Positions 18,934 through 26,695 of a stretch of 64,000 nucleotides of DNA are shown here, in pieces (the stretch's first letter is position 1; the number at the start of each line of letters is the position of its first letter). This DNA is from a bacterium (GTDB lineage Bacteria > Hydrothermota > UBA3073 > JACQXS01 > JAGMCI01). The notes beneath the pieces were generated by a model. It was not told the origin of the DNA and did not search any database. It saw nothing but the letters and a program-made list of their open reading frames with translations. The translations under genes and the position numbers were made by a program. The DNA is taken from contig JASEGA010000004.1 in the NCBI GenBank assembly GCA_030018315.1, positions 1 through 64,000 on the forward strand. The letters run 5' to 3'.

Positions 18934-20109
18934 TTATTCTCTCAGTCCAATATAATCAACTGGTTTATCTATTTTACCGGTTTTCTTAATCTCTTCGCCT
19001 TTTAATACCACATTGGTAATTTGTTCTACATCTATATCTCTTCCACCGAGTCCGTAGATGTAATTGACAAGGAGTGGTCGTGTACGACTATTGTAGAGAG
19101 CGGAGCGTAGTTCTACATAAATAGGACCGCCCATCGTGCTCATTGTATCCGACCTGTCAAGGACAATCAATAGTTTAGCTGTAGAAAGCCCGACAAGTCG
19201 GGATAATTCATCTTGTGGAAATGGACGCATTACATGAATCTTTAAAAGACCCACTTTTACTCCGTTTTTTCTTAAATTGTCAATAACAACTCTTGCCGTC
19301 CCACAAGTTGAGCCACATGCTACAAGAACAATCTCAGCATCATCAAGTTTGTATGCCTCAAAGAAGCCGTATTTTCTACCAAATCTCTTTGCAAACTCCT
19401 CTGCTACGCGCTTAATGACCGGCTTTGATAGATACATTGCCTCTATCTCTTGTCGTTTATGTTCAAAGAAGTAATCTTGCAAATCTAACGGTCCCACTGT
19501 TATTGGATTTTTACTAAATAAAGAATAAGGTGAGCGAGGTTCACCAATAAAATTCTGTACCTCTACATCCTCAAGTGTTTCTATTCTTTGCATACAATGT
19601 GATATGATAAAGCCATCTGTAGAAACCATACATGGTAGGAAAGCTTCTTCTGATACCCTTACTGCTTGAATTATAGAATCATACGCATCTTGTGAGTCTT
19701 CAGCATAAATCTGAATCCAGCCTGCTTCCCTCGACCCCATTGTATCCGAATGGTCGCAATGTATGTTTATAGGTGACGAGAGTGACCGGTTTACTTCACA
19801 TATTACAATTGGAACACGCAGCCCTGCAGCAATGTATAGAATTTCGTGCATCAATGCTAACCCTTGAGAGGCTGTTGAAGTCATCGTCCTTGCACCTGCA
19901 GCAGCTGCTCCTATACAAGCTGATATTGCAGAATGCTCAGATTCTGTGGGAACAAATTCTGTATCTACAAGCCCATCGGCAACAAATGAAGCAAAAAGTT
20001 GGACTATCTCAGTCGCAGGAGTTATAGGATATGCTGCAACTACATCCGGGTTTATTTGCCGCATAGCTTCAGCCATCGCTTCATTACCTGTTAAAGCACG
20101 GATTGGCAT
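18934..20109 (-). CDS. porA: Pyruvate:ferredoxin oxidoreductase alpha subunit
   Basis: A 391-residue alpha subunit that shares the TPP site with PorB. The N-terminus PIRALTGNEAMAEAM and PDVVAAYPITPATEIVQ, the SEHSAISACIGAAAAGARTMTSTASQGLALM segment and SLSSPINIHCDHSD are characteristic. The ATG at 20109 has a perfect GGAGG site and replaces a longer reading. A CCCGAC/GTCGGG palindrome at 19189-19202 lies in frame and codes LSRLVGLS at residues ~302-309. Confidence 0.92.
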   Translation of the reverse strand: MPIRALTGNEAMAEAMRQINPDVVAAYPITPATEIVQLFASFVADGLVDTEFVPTESEHSAISACIGAAAAGARTMTSTASQGLALMHEILYIAAGLRVPIVICEVNRSLSSPINIHCDHSDTMGSREAGWIQIYAEDSQDAYDSIIQAVRVSEEAFLPCMVSTDGFIISHCMQRIETLEDVEVQNFIGEPRSPYSLFSKNPITVGPLDLQDYFFEHKRQEIEAMYLSKPVIKRVAEEFAKRFGRKYGFFEAYKLDDAEIVLVACGSTCGTARVVIDNLRKNGVKVGLLKIHVMRPFPQDELSRLVGLSTAKLLIVLDRSDTMSTMGGPIYVELRSALYNSRTRPLLVNYIYGLGGRDIDVEQITNVVLKGEEIKKTGKIDKPVDYIGLRE

Positions 20110-20111
20110 TA

Positions 20112-20423
20112 TTACCTCCTTTCTAACTCCATTTTTATTGCCCCTTTCGGACATTCAACAGCACAAATACCGCAACCTTTGCAATAATCTAAATCTATTC
20201 CCTTCATCTCACCATTTTCTACAATAATTGAGGAATCCGGACAATATATAAAGCAAAATAGACATGAATTACACTTCTCCTTATCCCATATAGGTTTTTG
20301 AGACCGCCAGTCGCCCGTCTTAAATTTACGGGCACTACCCGGTTCAGTAATTATAGTGCCTATAGGAAGTTCCTTCCAGCTTAGTTTTGACATTTGAGTT
20401 TTGACATTTGAGTTTTTTATCAT
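20112..20423 (-). CDS. porD: Pyruvate:ferredoxin oxidoreductase delta subunit (2x[4Fe-4S])
   Basis: A 103-residue ferredoxin-like subunit that carries electrons out of the complex, with two cluster motifs: CNSCLFCFIYCP and CKGCGICAVECP. The ATG at 20423 overlaps the porG stop (ATGA) and has GGAGG upstream. The first ten residues come from two copies of a 14-bp repeat (TTTTGACATTTGAG) and look like an added tail; a second ATG at 20393 starts the conserved part. Confidence 0.9.
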   Translation of the reverse strand: MIKNSNVKTQMSKLSWKELPIGTIITEPGSARKFKTGDWRSQKPIWDKEKCNSCLFCFIYCPDSSIIVENGEMKGIDLDYCKGCGICAVECPKGAIKMELERR

Positions 20424-20998
20424 CCCTTTTTCACCTCCCCGTAAGCTCTCTTTATTGATTCAATGTTTCCCTTGACAATTTCAGGGTCACCTCTAAACTT
20501 TTTTTCAAGCTCTTTTTTGGTGTATTCAACTAAGGCATCAACTTCTATAATCTTTGTCGCATTTACCAGAGCGCCAAGCATCGGTGTATTTGGTAGTTCT
20601 TTACCAATTGTTTCACGAGAGATTTTGGAAGCATCTACTGTAAATACCTTCCCCCCCTTTAGACCGAGCTTCTTTCGAATTTCTGTAGGAGATAGGGAAG
20701 TATTCACAAGAATGGTACTGTCCGGTTTTAGTCCGTCAGTGATTGGTTGAGTATCTAATAAAGTAGGGTCAAGTACAACCACCACTGTAGGTTCCTTAAT
20801 TCCACAATGTATGGTAATTGGCGAATCAGATAGCCTATTAAATGCTTGGACAGGTGCACCCGTCCTTTCGGGCCCATATTCTGGGAATGCCTGTAAATAC
20901 TTGCCAGTTGATATAGCAGCTTCACCAAATAATAGAGCTGCGGTCTTTGCACCTTGTCCCCCTCTTCCATGCCACCTTATCTCAAATATCTCGCTCAT
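20420..20998 (-). CDS. porG: Pyruvate:ferredoxin oxidoreductase gamma subunit
   Basis: A 192-residue gamma subunit with the family start EIRWHGRGGQGAKTAALLFGEA and the central YGPERTGAPVQAFNRLSDSPI, and VDASKISRETIGKELPNTPMLGAL. It is the first of four linked subunit genes porG-porD-porA-porB, an arrangement usual in anaerobic bacteria and archaea. It is followed by porD through an ATGA overlap, and preceded by ybaB with 10 bases between. Confidence 0.92.
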   Translation of the reverse strand: MSEIFEIRWHGRGGQGAKTAALLFGEAAISTGKYLQAFPEYGPERTGAPVQAFNRLSDSPITIHCGIKEPTVVVVLDPTLLDTQPITDGLKPDSTILVNTSLSPTEIRKKLGLKGGKVFTVDASKISRETIGKELPNTPMLGALVNATKIIEVDALVEYTKKELEKKFRGDPEIVKGNIESIKRAYGEVKKG

Positions 20999-21008
20999 AT
21001 TGTCTCCC

Positions 21009-21341
21009 TCATTTTTTTAAAAATAATGTCTTTAAGTCTTCAACATTGAGTCCAGTCCCGATGTATCGGGATATTAAGCCTTGAACTTCCTCTTGTGCCT
21101 TTTGACGAGCATCGTTTGATGCAGCCTTTATTAGGTCTTCAAGGAATCTCAAGTCTTTCAACTTGATAAGTTCAGGTGAAATGTTAACTTCAATTACATC
21201 CTGATTCCCATTAACCACTATTTTTACAAGGCCACCACCAGCAGAGCCCTCAATTCGTTTGCTCTTTAACTCTGATTGGATAGTTGTAATTACATGCTGG
21301 GCTTCCTGAATCTTCTTAAATATTTGGTCAAAATCTGCCAC
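21009..21341 (-). CDS. ybaB: YbaB/EbfC-family nucleoid-associated protein
   Basis: A 110-residue dimeric DNA-binding protein, nearly always downstream of dnaX as here. Recognised by the N-terminal amphipathic helix, VKIVVNGNQDVIEVNISPELI and LEDLIKAASNDARQKAQE. The C-terminal part, GLISRYIGTGLNVEDLK, contains a 16-bp CCCGAT/ATCGGG palindrome (21056-21071) read in frame. It begins two bases after the dnaX stop. Confidence 0.9.
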   Translation of the reverse strand: MADFDQIFKKIQEAQHVITTIQSELKSKRIEGSAGGGLVKIVVNGNQDVIEVNISPELIKLKDLRFLEDLIKAASNDARQKAQEEVQGLISRYIGTGLNVEDLKTLFLKK

Positions 21342-21343
21342 TT

Positions 21344-22840
21344 TTATGGTTTTATTGGCTCTGCATTAAATATCTTAATTGCTTTTTGAACTATTGGCTC
21401 GTCTAATAAGCTACCTGGTTTACTATGATACCCAAATACGATATGAATGGGTTCATTAGTAATTTCGGAGAGCTTATTTTCGATGAGCGATAGTTTTTCT
21501 TCTACTTTAGTTTTGAAAAATTCATTCCTATATGTAACAAGGAGCTCTCCATTTGAGAGTCCAACTGGAGTACCCTGAATAAGAAAACTACTAAGGGAAG
21601 GATTTTCTTCCTCTATCTTCTTTATAAGTGATTTCCATATAGCTTCAAAAGATGGTTCTTGGGGTGCAGATTCGGCTGGGAGGATAGACTCGACAGATTC
21701 AGCAGCTCGGGGTGATACCTCACCAAGATGAGATAAAATTTCATCAATTGAGACCTGGGTACAACTTGAAACTCTTACTAAAGCCTGCTCTAAATATATT
21801 TCTGGAGATAAAACACCACGCATTTCTTTTTCTGTATCAAACAAGAACTTTATAATTCTCAAAATGTGGTGTGAATCAAACTGACTTGCTTGTTTTATAT
21901 ACGGGTCTAAAAATTCAGGCTCCTCGTGTAGGGGTGTATTGCAATACGCCCCTACTTTAATGAGAAAAATAGTCCGTAGATGATCGATAAGACCATCAAT
22001 GAACTCTTTTGGGGCAACTCCCCGGTCTATTGTAGTTCGGACTAAGGTAAGTATAGAAGACAAATCTCTTTGAACAATTGAGTCCACAAGTTTAAAGAAA
22101 ATAGTAGTTTCAGGCAATCCCAATACATCTTGCACATCTTTTTCCTTTATCTTGCCTTGAGCATATGGAATAAGTTGGTCAAACATACCCAATGCATCAC
22201 GTAATGAGCCGTCTACTTTTTGGGCTATCAAATGAGAGGCACTCTCTTCAATCTCCACTCCTTCAAGTGTGGCTACTTTATTTATTTGGGTAATTATCTC
22301 ATTCACACCAATTTTTCTAAAATTAAACCTTTGACACCGTGAAAGGATTGTAAATGGTATTTTGTACGGAGCAGTAGTAGCAAATACAAAAACCACATGC
22401 TTTGGTGGTTCCTCAAGTGTTTTAAGTAACGCATTGAAGGCTGGTTCAGTTAACATATGTACTTCATCAATTATATATATTTTATATCGGCTGTGAGTAG
22501 GTACATACCTCACTCTTTCTCTTAATTCTCTTATCTCATCAATACCACGATTAGATGCACCATCAATTTCAAAAACATCAAGCGACCTACCGTCTCGAAT
22601 CGATTGGCATGACTTGCATAAGTTGCAGGGCGTAGGAGTTGGCCCTTGAGCACAATTTAACGCTTTTGCAAGTATTCTTGCCATAGTAGTCTTGCCTACT
22701 CCTCTAGGACCAGCGAATAGGTAAGCTGAGGCAATCCGGTTAGCTCTTATCCCATTTATAATAGTCTGTGTAATATGAGGTTGCCCAATTACCTCATCAA
22801 AGGTTTGCGGTCTGTATTTAAGGACAAAAACCTGATACAC
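21344..22840 (-). CDS. dnaX: DNA polymerase III subunit gamma/tau
   Basis: A 498-residue clamp-loader ATPase. It shows the N-terminal LKYRPQTFDEVIGQ, Walker A GPRGVGKT, a four-Cys zinc module (CAQGPTPTPCNLCKSC), Walker B IYIIDEVHML and sensor residues, a domain III, and a tau-like C-terminal domain. The start is GTG at 22840. A 28-bp palindrome at 21928-21955 is inserted in frame near residues 295-304, giving VGAYCNTPL; this is a loop position after the ATPase core. A long leader precedes the gene. Confidence 0.93.
   Translation of the reverse strand: MYQVFVLKYRPQTFDEVIGQPHITQTIINGIRANRIASAYLFAGPRGVGKTTMARILAKALNCAQGPTPTPCNLCKSCQSIRDGRSLDVFEIDGASNRGIDEIRELRERVRYVPTHSRYKIYIIDEVHMLTEPAFNALLKTLEEPPKHVVFVFATTAPYKIPFTILSRCQRFNFRKIGVNEIITQINKVATLEGVEIEESASHLIAQKVDGSLRDALGMFDQLIPYAQGKIKEKDVQDVLGLPETTIFFKLVDSIVQRDLSSILTLVRTTIDRGVAPKEFIDGLIDHLRTIFLIKVGAYCNTPLHEEPEFLDPYIKQASQFDSHHILRIIKFLFDTEKEMRGVLSPEIYLEQALVRVSSCTQVSIDEILSHLGEVSPRAAESVESILPAESAPQEPSFEAIWKSLIKKIEEENPSLSSFLIQGTPVGLSNGELLVTYRNEFFKTKVEEKLSLIENKLSEITNEPIHIVFGYHSKPGSLLDEPIVQKAIKIFNAEPIKP
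21928..21955. repeat. Family A palindrome inside dnaX (core CGTATTGCAATACG)
   Basis: A 28-bp palindrome with GTAGGGG and CCCCTAC arms, one mismatch, read in frame as VGAYCNTPL. A perfect 26-bp form lies at 47881-47906. Confidence 0.9.
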
Positions 22841-23063
22841 GAGAATTAAATGACTATATTAAGTTGAATCAGTGCTTATCAACTTCATTGAGGTAGACAG
22901 AGTGAAACCAACCTTCTACCCAGTTTTAACTGAAGGTAATATCCTTTAGTCCAAATCAATGACAGATACATAGACTGGATTAAATAATGGATTACATTTA
23001 ATTAATTATTTGTATAGATTAAAGTCTTCGCCATTTATGGAAAACTGATTATTGGGTATAGTT
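22841..23063 (-). other. Long dnaX leader
   Basis: About 215 bases lie between the predicted transcription start and the GTG of dnaX. No open frame of note. It holds a small CAGTT-TT-AACTG hairpin near 22920 and the dispersed ATTGAGGTAGACAGA motif at 22887-22901. I see no SRP RNA signature although that gene is often next to dnaX. Confidence 0.4.
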
Positions 23064-23092
23064 ACTATATTATAATTAACCATTTTTGTCAA
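23064..23092 (-). promoter_or_regulatory. Promoter of the dnaX-ybaB-por-rho unit
   Basis: On the minus strand TTGACA (23092-23087), a 17-bp spacer and TATAGT (23069-23064). Confidence 0.7.
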
Positions 23093-23121
23093 GTTTTTTA
23101 TTAAAATTTTTTTTCACAATA

Positions 23122-23146
23122 TAAGAGTTTGGTTTATCAAACCCTA
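23122..23146. repeat. Decayed family A palindrome
   Basis: TAAGAGTTTGG...ATCAAACCCTA is close to the TTTGATTAATCAAA-core palindromes but has several changes. It lies between the tRNA and the dnaX promoter. Confidence 0.5.
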
Positions 23147-23201
23147 ATTTATTGGACATCATTTTTGAAGCCAACAAGATTTGAACCCGTAAATTTTATT
23201 A

Positions 23202-23273
23202 TGGAGGCGGGGGGATTTGAACCCCTGACCCCCTGCATGCGAAGCAGGTGCTCTCCCACTGAGCTACACCCCC
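23202..23273 (-). tRNA. tRNA-Ala (anticodon CGC)
   Basis: A 72-base cloverleaf on the minus strand starting GGGGGTGTAGCTCAGTGGGA. The anticodon stem CCTGC/GCAGG encloses TTCGCAT, so the anticodon is CGC (codon GCG). The T arm is GGGG-TTCAAAT-CCCC with one A-C mismatch at the top, and the acceptor 7-bp stem pairs with CGCCTCC. CCA is not encoded. It lies four bases after the stop of the OmpA-like gene, so it may be processed from that message. Confidence 0.93.
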
Positions 23274-23277
23274 AATT

Positions 23278-24183
23278 TCAAAGTATGATTTTTATGTACG
23301 AACTCTTATAGACTTCGTCAGTAAAACCTGAGACATTAACAATTGAATTCTTAGGCACAATTATACGATTTAGTAGCCAATCTGCTATTACCTTAGCACG
23401 AGTACCTGAAATGGACTCATCAATTGAATAGACTTGGACAGTAATTTTACGTGTGTAAAGTTTTTTTACAATATCTGCCGATTCCTGAAGCAATTGCTCA
23501 CCCTCTTCAGTTATATTTGTGGAGCCCTTAGACTCCCACACTCTGTTACCATTCAATGCAATTATCCATTCACCACCTTCTTTGTATAAGATACCCTTTA
23601 CAACAAGTGTACGCCCCACTACTCGTGATAAGTTGCCGAGTGAGTCTTTTGCTTCTGCAGAGTAAAAATAAGTAATACCAGGATTCAGCATCTTGCCATC
23701 ATCACCTCTACCATCCCAGTAAATATTTTTAGGTGGTGGTCCATTTGACTCGTAAACCCTGAACTGGTTGCCTATCTCATCTGTTATGAAGAGTTTCCAA
23801 GATACAACATCATAACCATACATAGGATGAAATAGGGCAATGTAATCTCGTACAATACCCTGAAGCCAGAGCTTTATTAATTGGTCAGATGATAAAGTAG
23901 GAAAAAGAGCTGATGCTAAGTTTGAGTTTATTTCAAGTTGTCTGTCATAAATATATTCGCCCCTCTTTATATAAGAAGTGGCTGCTTCAAACGGGTCAAA
24001 TTCTAACTTAATATATGGTTTCTTTTCTAATATCTTACCTATAAATTTGCCCTTCACTTCATGTACTTCTTTACCTTGAGGTGGGACTTCCTCTTTTGGT
24101 TCCTGTGCAAACCCGGTATGGATGTATAGCGATATACTCATACAGATAATTATTGTAAAAATTAATAAAAATAAGTGTCTCAT
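23278..24183 (-). CDS. Exported protein with FlgD-Ig-like and OmpA-like regions
   Basis: A 301-residue protein with a signal peptide (about 1-26, ending GFAQ). A FlgD-Ig-like segment in the middle (WKLFITDEIGNQFRVY, then IYWDGRGDDGKMLNPGITYFY) is followed by an OmpA-like peptidoglycan-binding-type end (EGEQLLQESADIVKKL, then RAKVIADWLLNR). OmpA-family domains usually hold the outer membrane to the cell wall. The last gene of the exbB-exbD-tonB operon, it starts directly after tonB. Details of the OmpA match are weak, so the role is inferred. Confidence 0.65.
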   Translation of the reverse strand: MRHLFLLIFTIIICMSISLYIHTGFAQEPKEEVPPQGKEVHEVKGKFIGKILEKKPYIKLEFDPFEAATSYIKRGEYIYDRQLEINSNLASALFPTLSSDQLIKLWLQGIVRDYIALFHPMYGYDVVSWKLFITDEIGNQFRVYESNGPPPKNIYWDGRGDDGKMLNPGITYFYSAEAKDSLGNLSRVVGRTLVVKGILYKEGGEWIIALNGNRVWESKGSTNITEEGEQLLQESADIVKKLYTRKITVQVYSIDESISGTRAKVIADWLLNRIIVPKNSIVNVSGFTDEVYKSSYIKIIL

Positions 24184-25194
24184 CTAACCAATTACAAAAC
24201 GAAAAGAGATATAGCCCGATGTTGTTATAGGGAGCTCTTTCCATTTCCAACGTTCCCTTATCCAGTTTATCACTTGATTATCCCAATCAGGATAACCTGT
24301 TGTAGATATTACCAGTGCCATTCCTATCATTTTGCCATCAGGTCCTACTTTTAACTGAAGTTGTAAAAAAGCAGATATACCACGCCGTAATGCCCAATCC
24401 GGATAATGGGGGAGAGGGGCTTCAAGTTGTTCTCTGTCTTTAAGCTCACCTGATATCTGAACTTCAGTTTTTGGCTTTGGTTTCTCAGCCGGTTTTATCT
24501 CTTCTAATAAAGTAGGTTTTTTAGATTCAGTGAAGGCACGCTTAAACTCTTCCTGTTCTTTCCGGATGTCGGATGCCTTTGCACGCTCAAGTTCTATTTT
24601 GCCGCCCTCACCACCAGGTAAAGCAGTTCCTGGCGTAGTCCATATTCCTACTCTCTTTTCCAGAGTCGCAGCTCTTGGAAGGACGATTCTATCTTCTTGT
24701 AATATTTCTTGCGTCGTCTTCTGTGATTTGCTAATTCTTAAAACCTCTATCTCACCAGTTTCACCTATATCGAGCTTCTCGTACTGATCTATATTTATAG
24801 CTACTTGGGTTTTGTGCAGTTCTATCATTTTAGACACATCTATTATTTCTTCGGGTTTTGCTACTTCTAACGGACGTGCTATTTGGGCGAGCTTTTTTAA
24901 ATCCTCTTCAGATATCTTTTGTTCAAGTTTCTCTTTCTTTTCAAACATATCCTTTAATTTTTCCTTTAGCCCTACTGTTGGTTCCTTTGGAGTTATTAGT
25001 TTACGTTCTTCCTCTTTTCTTTCTTCTCTTTTTTTCTCTATTTCTTTTTTCTTCTCACGCTCCTCTACATATTCTATTCCGTATATCTTTCTTTTAGAGC
25101 GTTCCTGCAGCTCTTTTTGGAATTGGAAAAAGAATATACCTGTTCCATGCAGGAATGCTGCAATTGACAGGCATATGATATATCTTCTATCCAC
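24184..25194 (-). CDS. TonB-family energy transducer
   Basis: A 336-residue protein with an N-terminal membrane helix, a long highly charged coiled linker rich in Lys and Glu (about 25-110), and a C-terminal TonB domain (LPHYPDWALRRGISAFLQLQLKVGPDG at about 263-289, then VINWIRERWKWKEL). It should span the periplasm and pass force from ExbB/ExbD to outer-membrane receptors. The start is GTG at 25194, sharing its G with the exbD stop. It differs clearly from the second, shorter TonB at 62690. Confidence 0.85.
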   Translation of the reverse strand: MDRRYIICLSIAAFLHGTGIFFFQFQKELQERSKRKIYGIEYVEEREKKKEIEKKREERKEEERKLITPKEPTVGLKEKLKDMFEKKEKLEQKISEEDLKKLAQIARPLEVAKPEEIIDVSKMIELHKTQVAINIDQYEKLDIGETGEIEVLRISKSQKTTQEILQEDRIVLPRAATLEKRVGIWTTPGTALPGGEGGKIELERAKASDIRKEQEEFKRAFTESKKPTLLEEIKPAEKPKPKTEVQISGELKDREQLEAPLPHYPDWALRRGISAFLQLQLKVGPDGKMIGMALVISTTGYPDWDNQVINWIRERWKWKELPITTSGYISFRFVIG

Positions 25195-25589
25195 TATTTT
25201 CTACCTTTTTGTTCTGTTGCTATTCCCACTCTTTTAGCACCAAAAACTTTTGCAGCCCTCAAAATGTCAAGGACTACGCCATGACGAACGTATTTATCTG
25301 CCCGAATGATAACCATTTTGTCAGGTTCAGCTTTTATTTTAGATTCAAGTATTTTCATTGCTTCCTCAATAGTGGTATCTATATCACAAACTGCAATCAA
25401 GCCTTCAGCAGAAACAGTTACAGTTATGTTATCCTCCTCACGCTGCTCAACTGTGCGAGCTTCAGGGAGGTCAACTTTTATTTTACTGGGTATTGCTATT
25501 ATTGGGATGGTGACCATCAAAGTCATCAGAATTGTAAAGGAGATATCACATAAAGGTGATAGATTCATCACTGCTCTACGGACCTTCAT
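25194..25589 (-). CDS. exbD: ExbD/TolR-like biopolymer transporter
   Basis: A 131-residue protein with one N-terminal membrane helix (about 13-30, LCDISFTILMTLMVTIPII, with the conserved Asp in the helix region) and a periplasmic domain ending ILRAAKVFGAKRVGIATE. It forms the proton channel with ExbB. It follows the ExbB-ExbD fusion by five bases. Confidence 0.9.
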   Translation of the reverse strand: MKVRRAVMNLSPLCDISFTILMTLMVTIPIIAIPSKIKVDLPEARTVEQREEDNITVTVSAEGLIAVCDIDTTIEEAMKILESKIKAEPDKMVIIRADKYVRHGVVLDILRAAKVFGAKRVGIATEQKGRK

Positions 25590-25594
25590 TTTAG

Positions 25595-26671
25595 TTATGT
25601 TTTTCGTTTTAGAAGACAGACTTTCTCAGCTCCACATTGGGTTGCACGGTCTATCATATCAACCACTTGGTAATGGTAAAGACCTTCATCAGCTGAGATT
25701 ACACATAGACGGTCTATACTCCTTAGCAATAGTTGACGTATAAGCTCGTTTTGGATTGCAGTATCAGGTGGCATCTTTTCATTATTTATATAAACCATAC
25801 CAGCTTTATCAATATGAATATTAAGTTTAAGCTCTGTCTTCTTTTCGTCTTGCTCAGGTTGTGCTCTTGTTAAAGCAGGGGCTGAAACTGTTATATTTGT
25901 CTGATACATGTTAGGGATAAATATCATAAAAAAGCAAATAATAAGGAGTGCTACATTTATACCTGGAACAAGTGCTTCTGAGGCTTCAGATGGATTTGGT
26001 CTCTCTAAGATGATAGTAAGTTTCCTCCTTATTTTCTCAGATACAGTTTTATCTATTAAATTAGCTTGAGATAAAACCCTTAATATTGAACTACCCACGA
26101 TTTTCATCTCATCCTTTACGGCATCTACTTTACCAGAGAAGAACCCAAATGCTATAGCTGATGGAACAGCTATAATAATACCAATTGCAGTTGTTAATAA
26201 TGCTACAGCTATCCCAGCCATCATTGCAGTTGGAGTGCCACCACCAGTTGCTGCCATAGATGAAAAAGCGTGTACAATACCTATAACTGTCCCTAATAGC
26301 CCAAGTAATGGAGCAATGAAGGAAATTATAGAGAGAACACCTACATGTGACTCAAGAGATGCTCTTTCCCTTAATTGCGTTTTCTCAATCCCTTTTAAAA
26401 TTTCACCCCTTGGCAGGCCAGCAAATTGGATTATATCTTTTGTCATCCTTCCTATAGGGTGATTTGTTGAATTACAGTACTCCACAGCTTCTTTTAGTTC
26501 ACCGTTCTGAATTAAGCTCCTTATCCGTTTTAAGAAGGACGAAGTCTTTAATTTAAGTTTTGCAAAGTATACAGACCTTTCAAACATAGTTCCTAAAGAG
26601 ATCACCGAGATAACAATGAGGATGATGATTGATGGGCTACTTACTAACTTTAAGAAAGGAACGCCAAGCAT
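25595..26671 (-). CDS. ExbB-ExbD fusion protein
   Basis: A 358-residue protein that joins two normally separate subunits. Residues 1-210 are MotA/TolQ/ExbB-like with three membrane helices and the conserved channel segments (SIISFIAPLLGLLGTVIGIV, IAVALLTTAIGIIIAVPSAI). Residues about 235-358 are ExbD-like: a membrane helix (ALLIICFFMIFIPNM) and a periplasmic domain (ELKLNIHIDKAGMVYINNE, ending VVDMIDRATQCGAEKVCLL). The ExbD half lacks the usual Asp in the expected helix position (VALLIICFFMIFIPN), which would matter for proton flow. Free ExbB and ExbD genes flank it. Confidence 0.88.
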   Translation of the reverse strand: MLGVPFLKLVSSPSIIILIVISVISLGTMFERSVYFAKLKLKTSSFLKRIRSLIQNGELKEAVEYCNSTNHPIGRMTKDIIQFAGLPRGEILKGIEKTQLRERASLESHVGVLSIISFIAPLLGLLGTVIGIVHAFSSMAATGGGTPTAMMAGIAVALLTTAIGIIIAVPSAIAFGFFSGKVDAVKDEMKIVGSSILRVLSQANLIDKTVSEKIRRKLTIILERPNPSEASEALVPGINVALLIICFFMIFIPNMYQTNITVSAPALTRAQPEQDEKKTELKLNIHIDKAGMVYINNEKMPPDTAIQNELIRQLLLRSIDRLCVISADEGLYHYQVVDMIDRATQCGAEKVCLLKRKT

Positions 26672-26695
26672 TATTTCTTTCCCAATTTATCGGGA

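Noticed and set aside
22841-23063. SRP (4.5S) RNA near dnaX
   Set aside because: The conserved GGAAG/AGCAGCC tip sequence is not present.
24812-25237. 141-codon open frame on the plus strand
   Set aside because: It is antisense to the charged linker of the TonB-like gene and is Ser/Phe-rich as expected for the complement of a Lys/Glu-rich segment.
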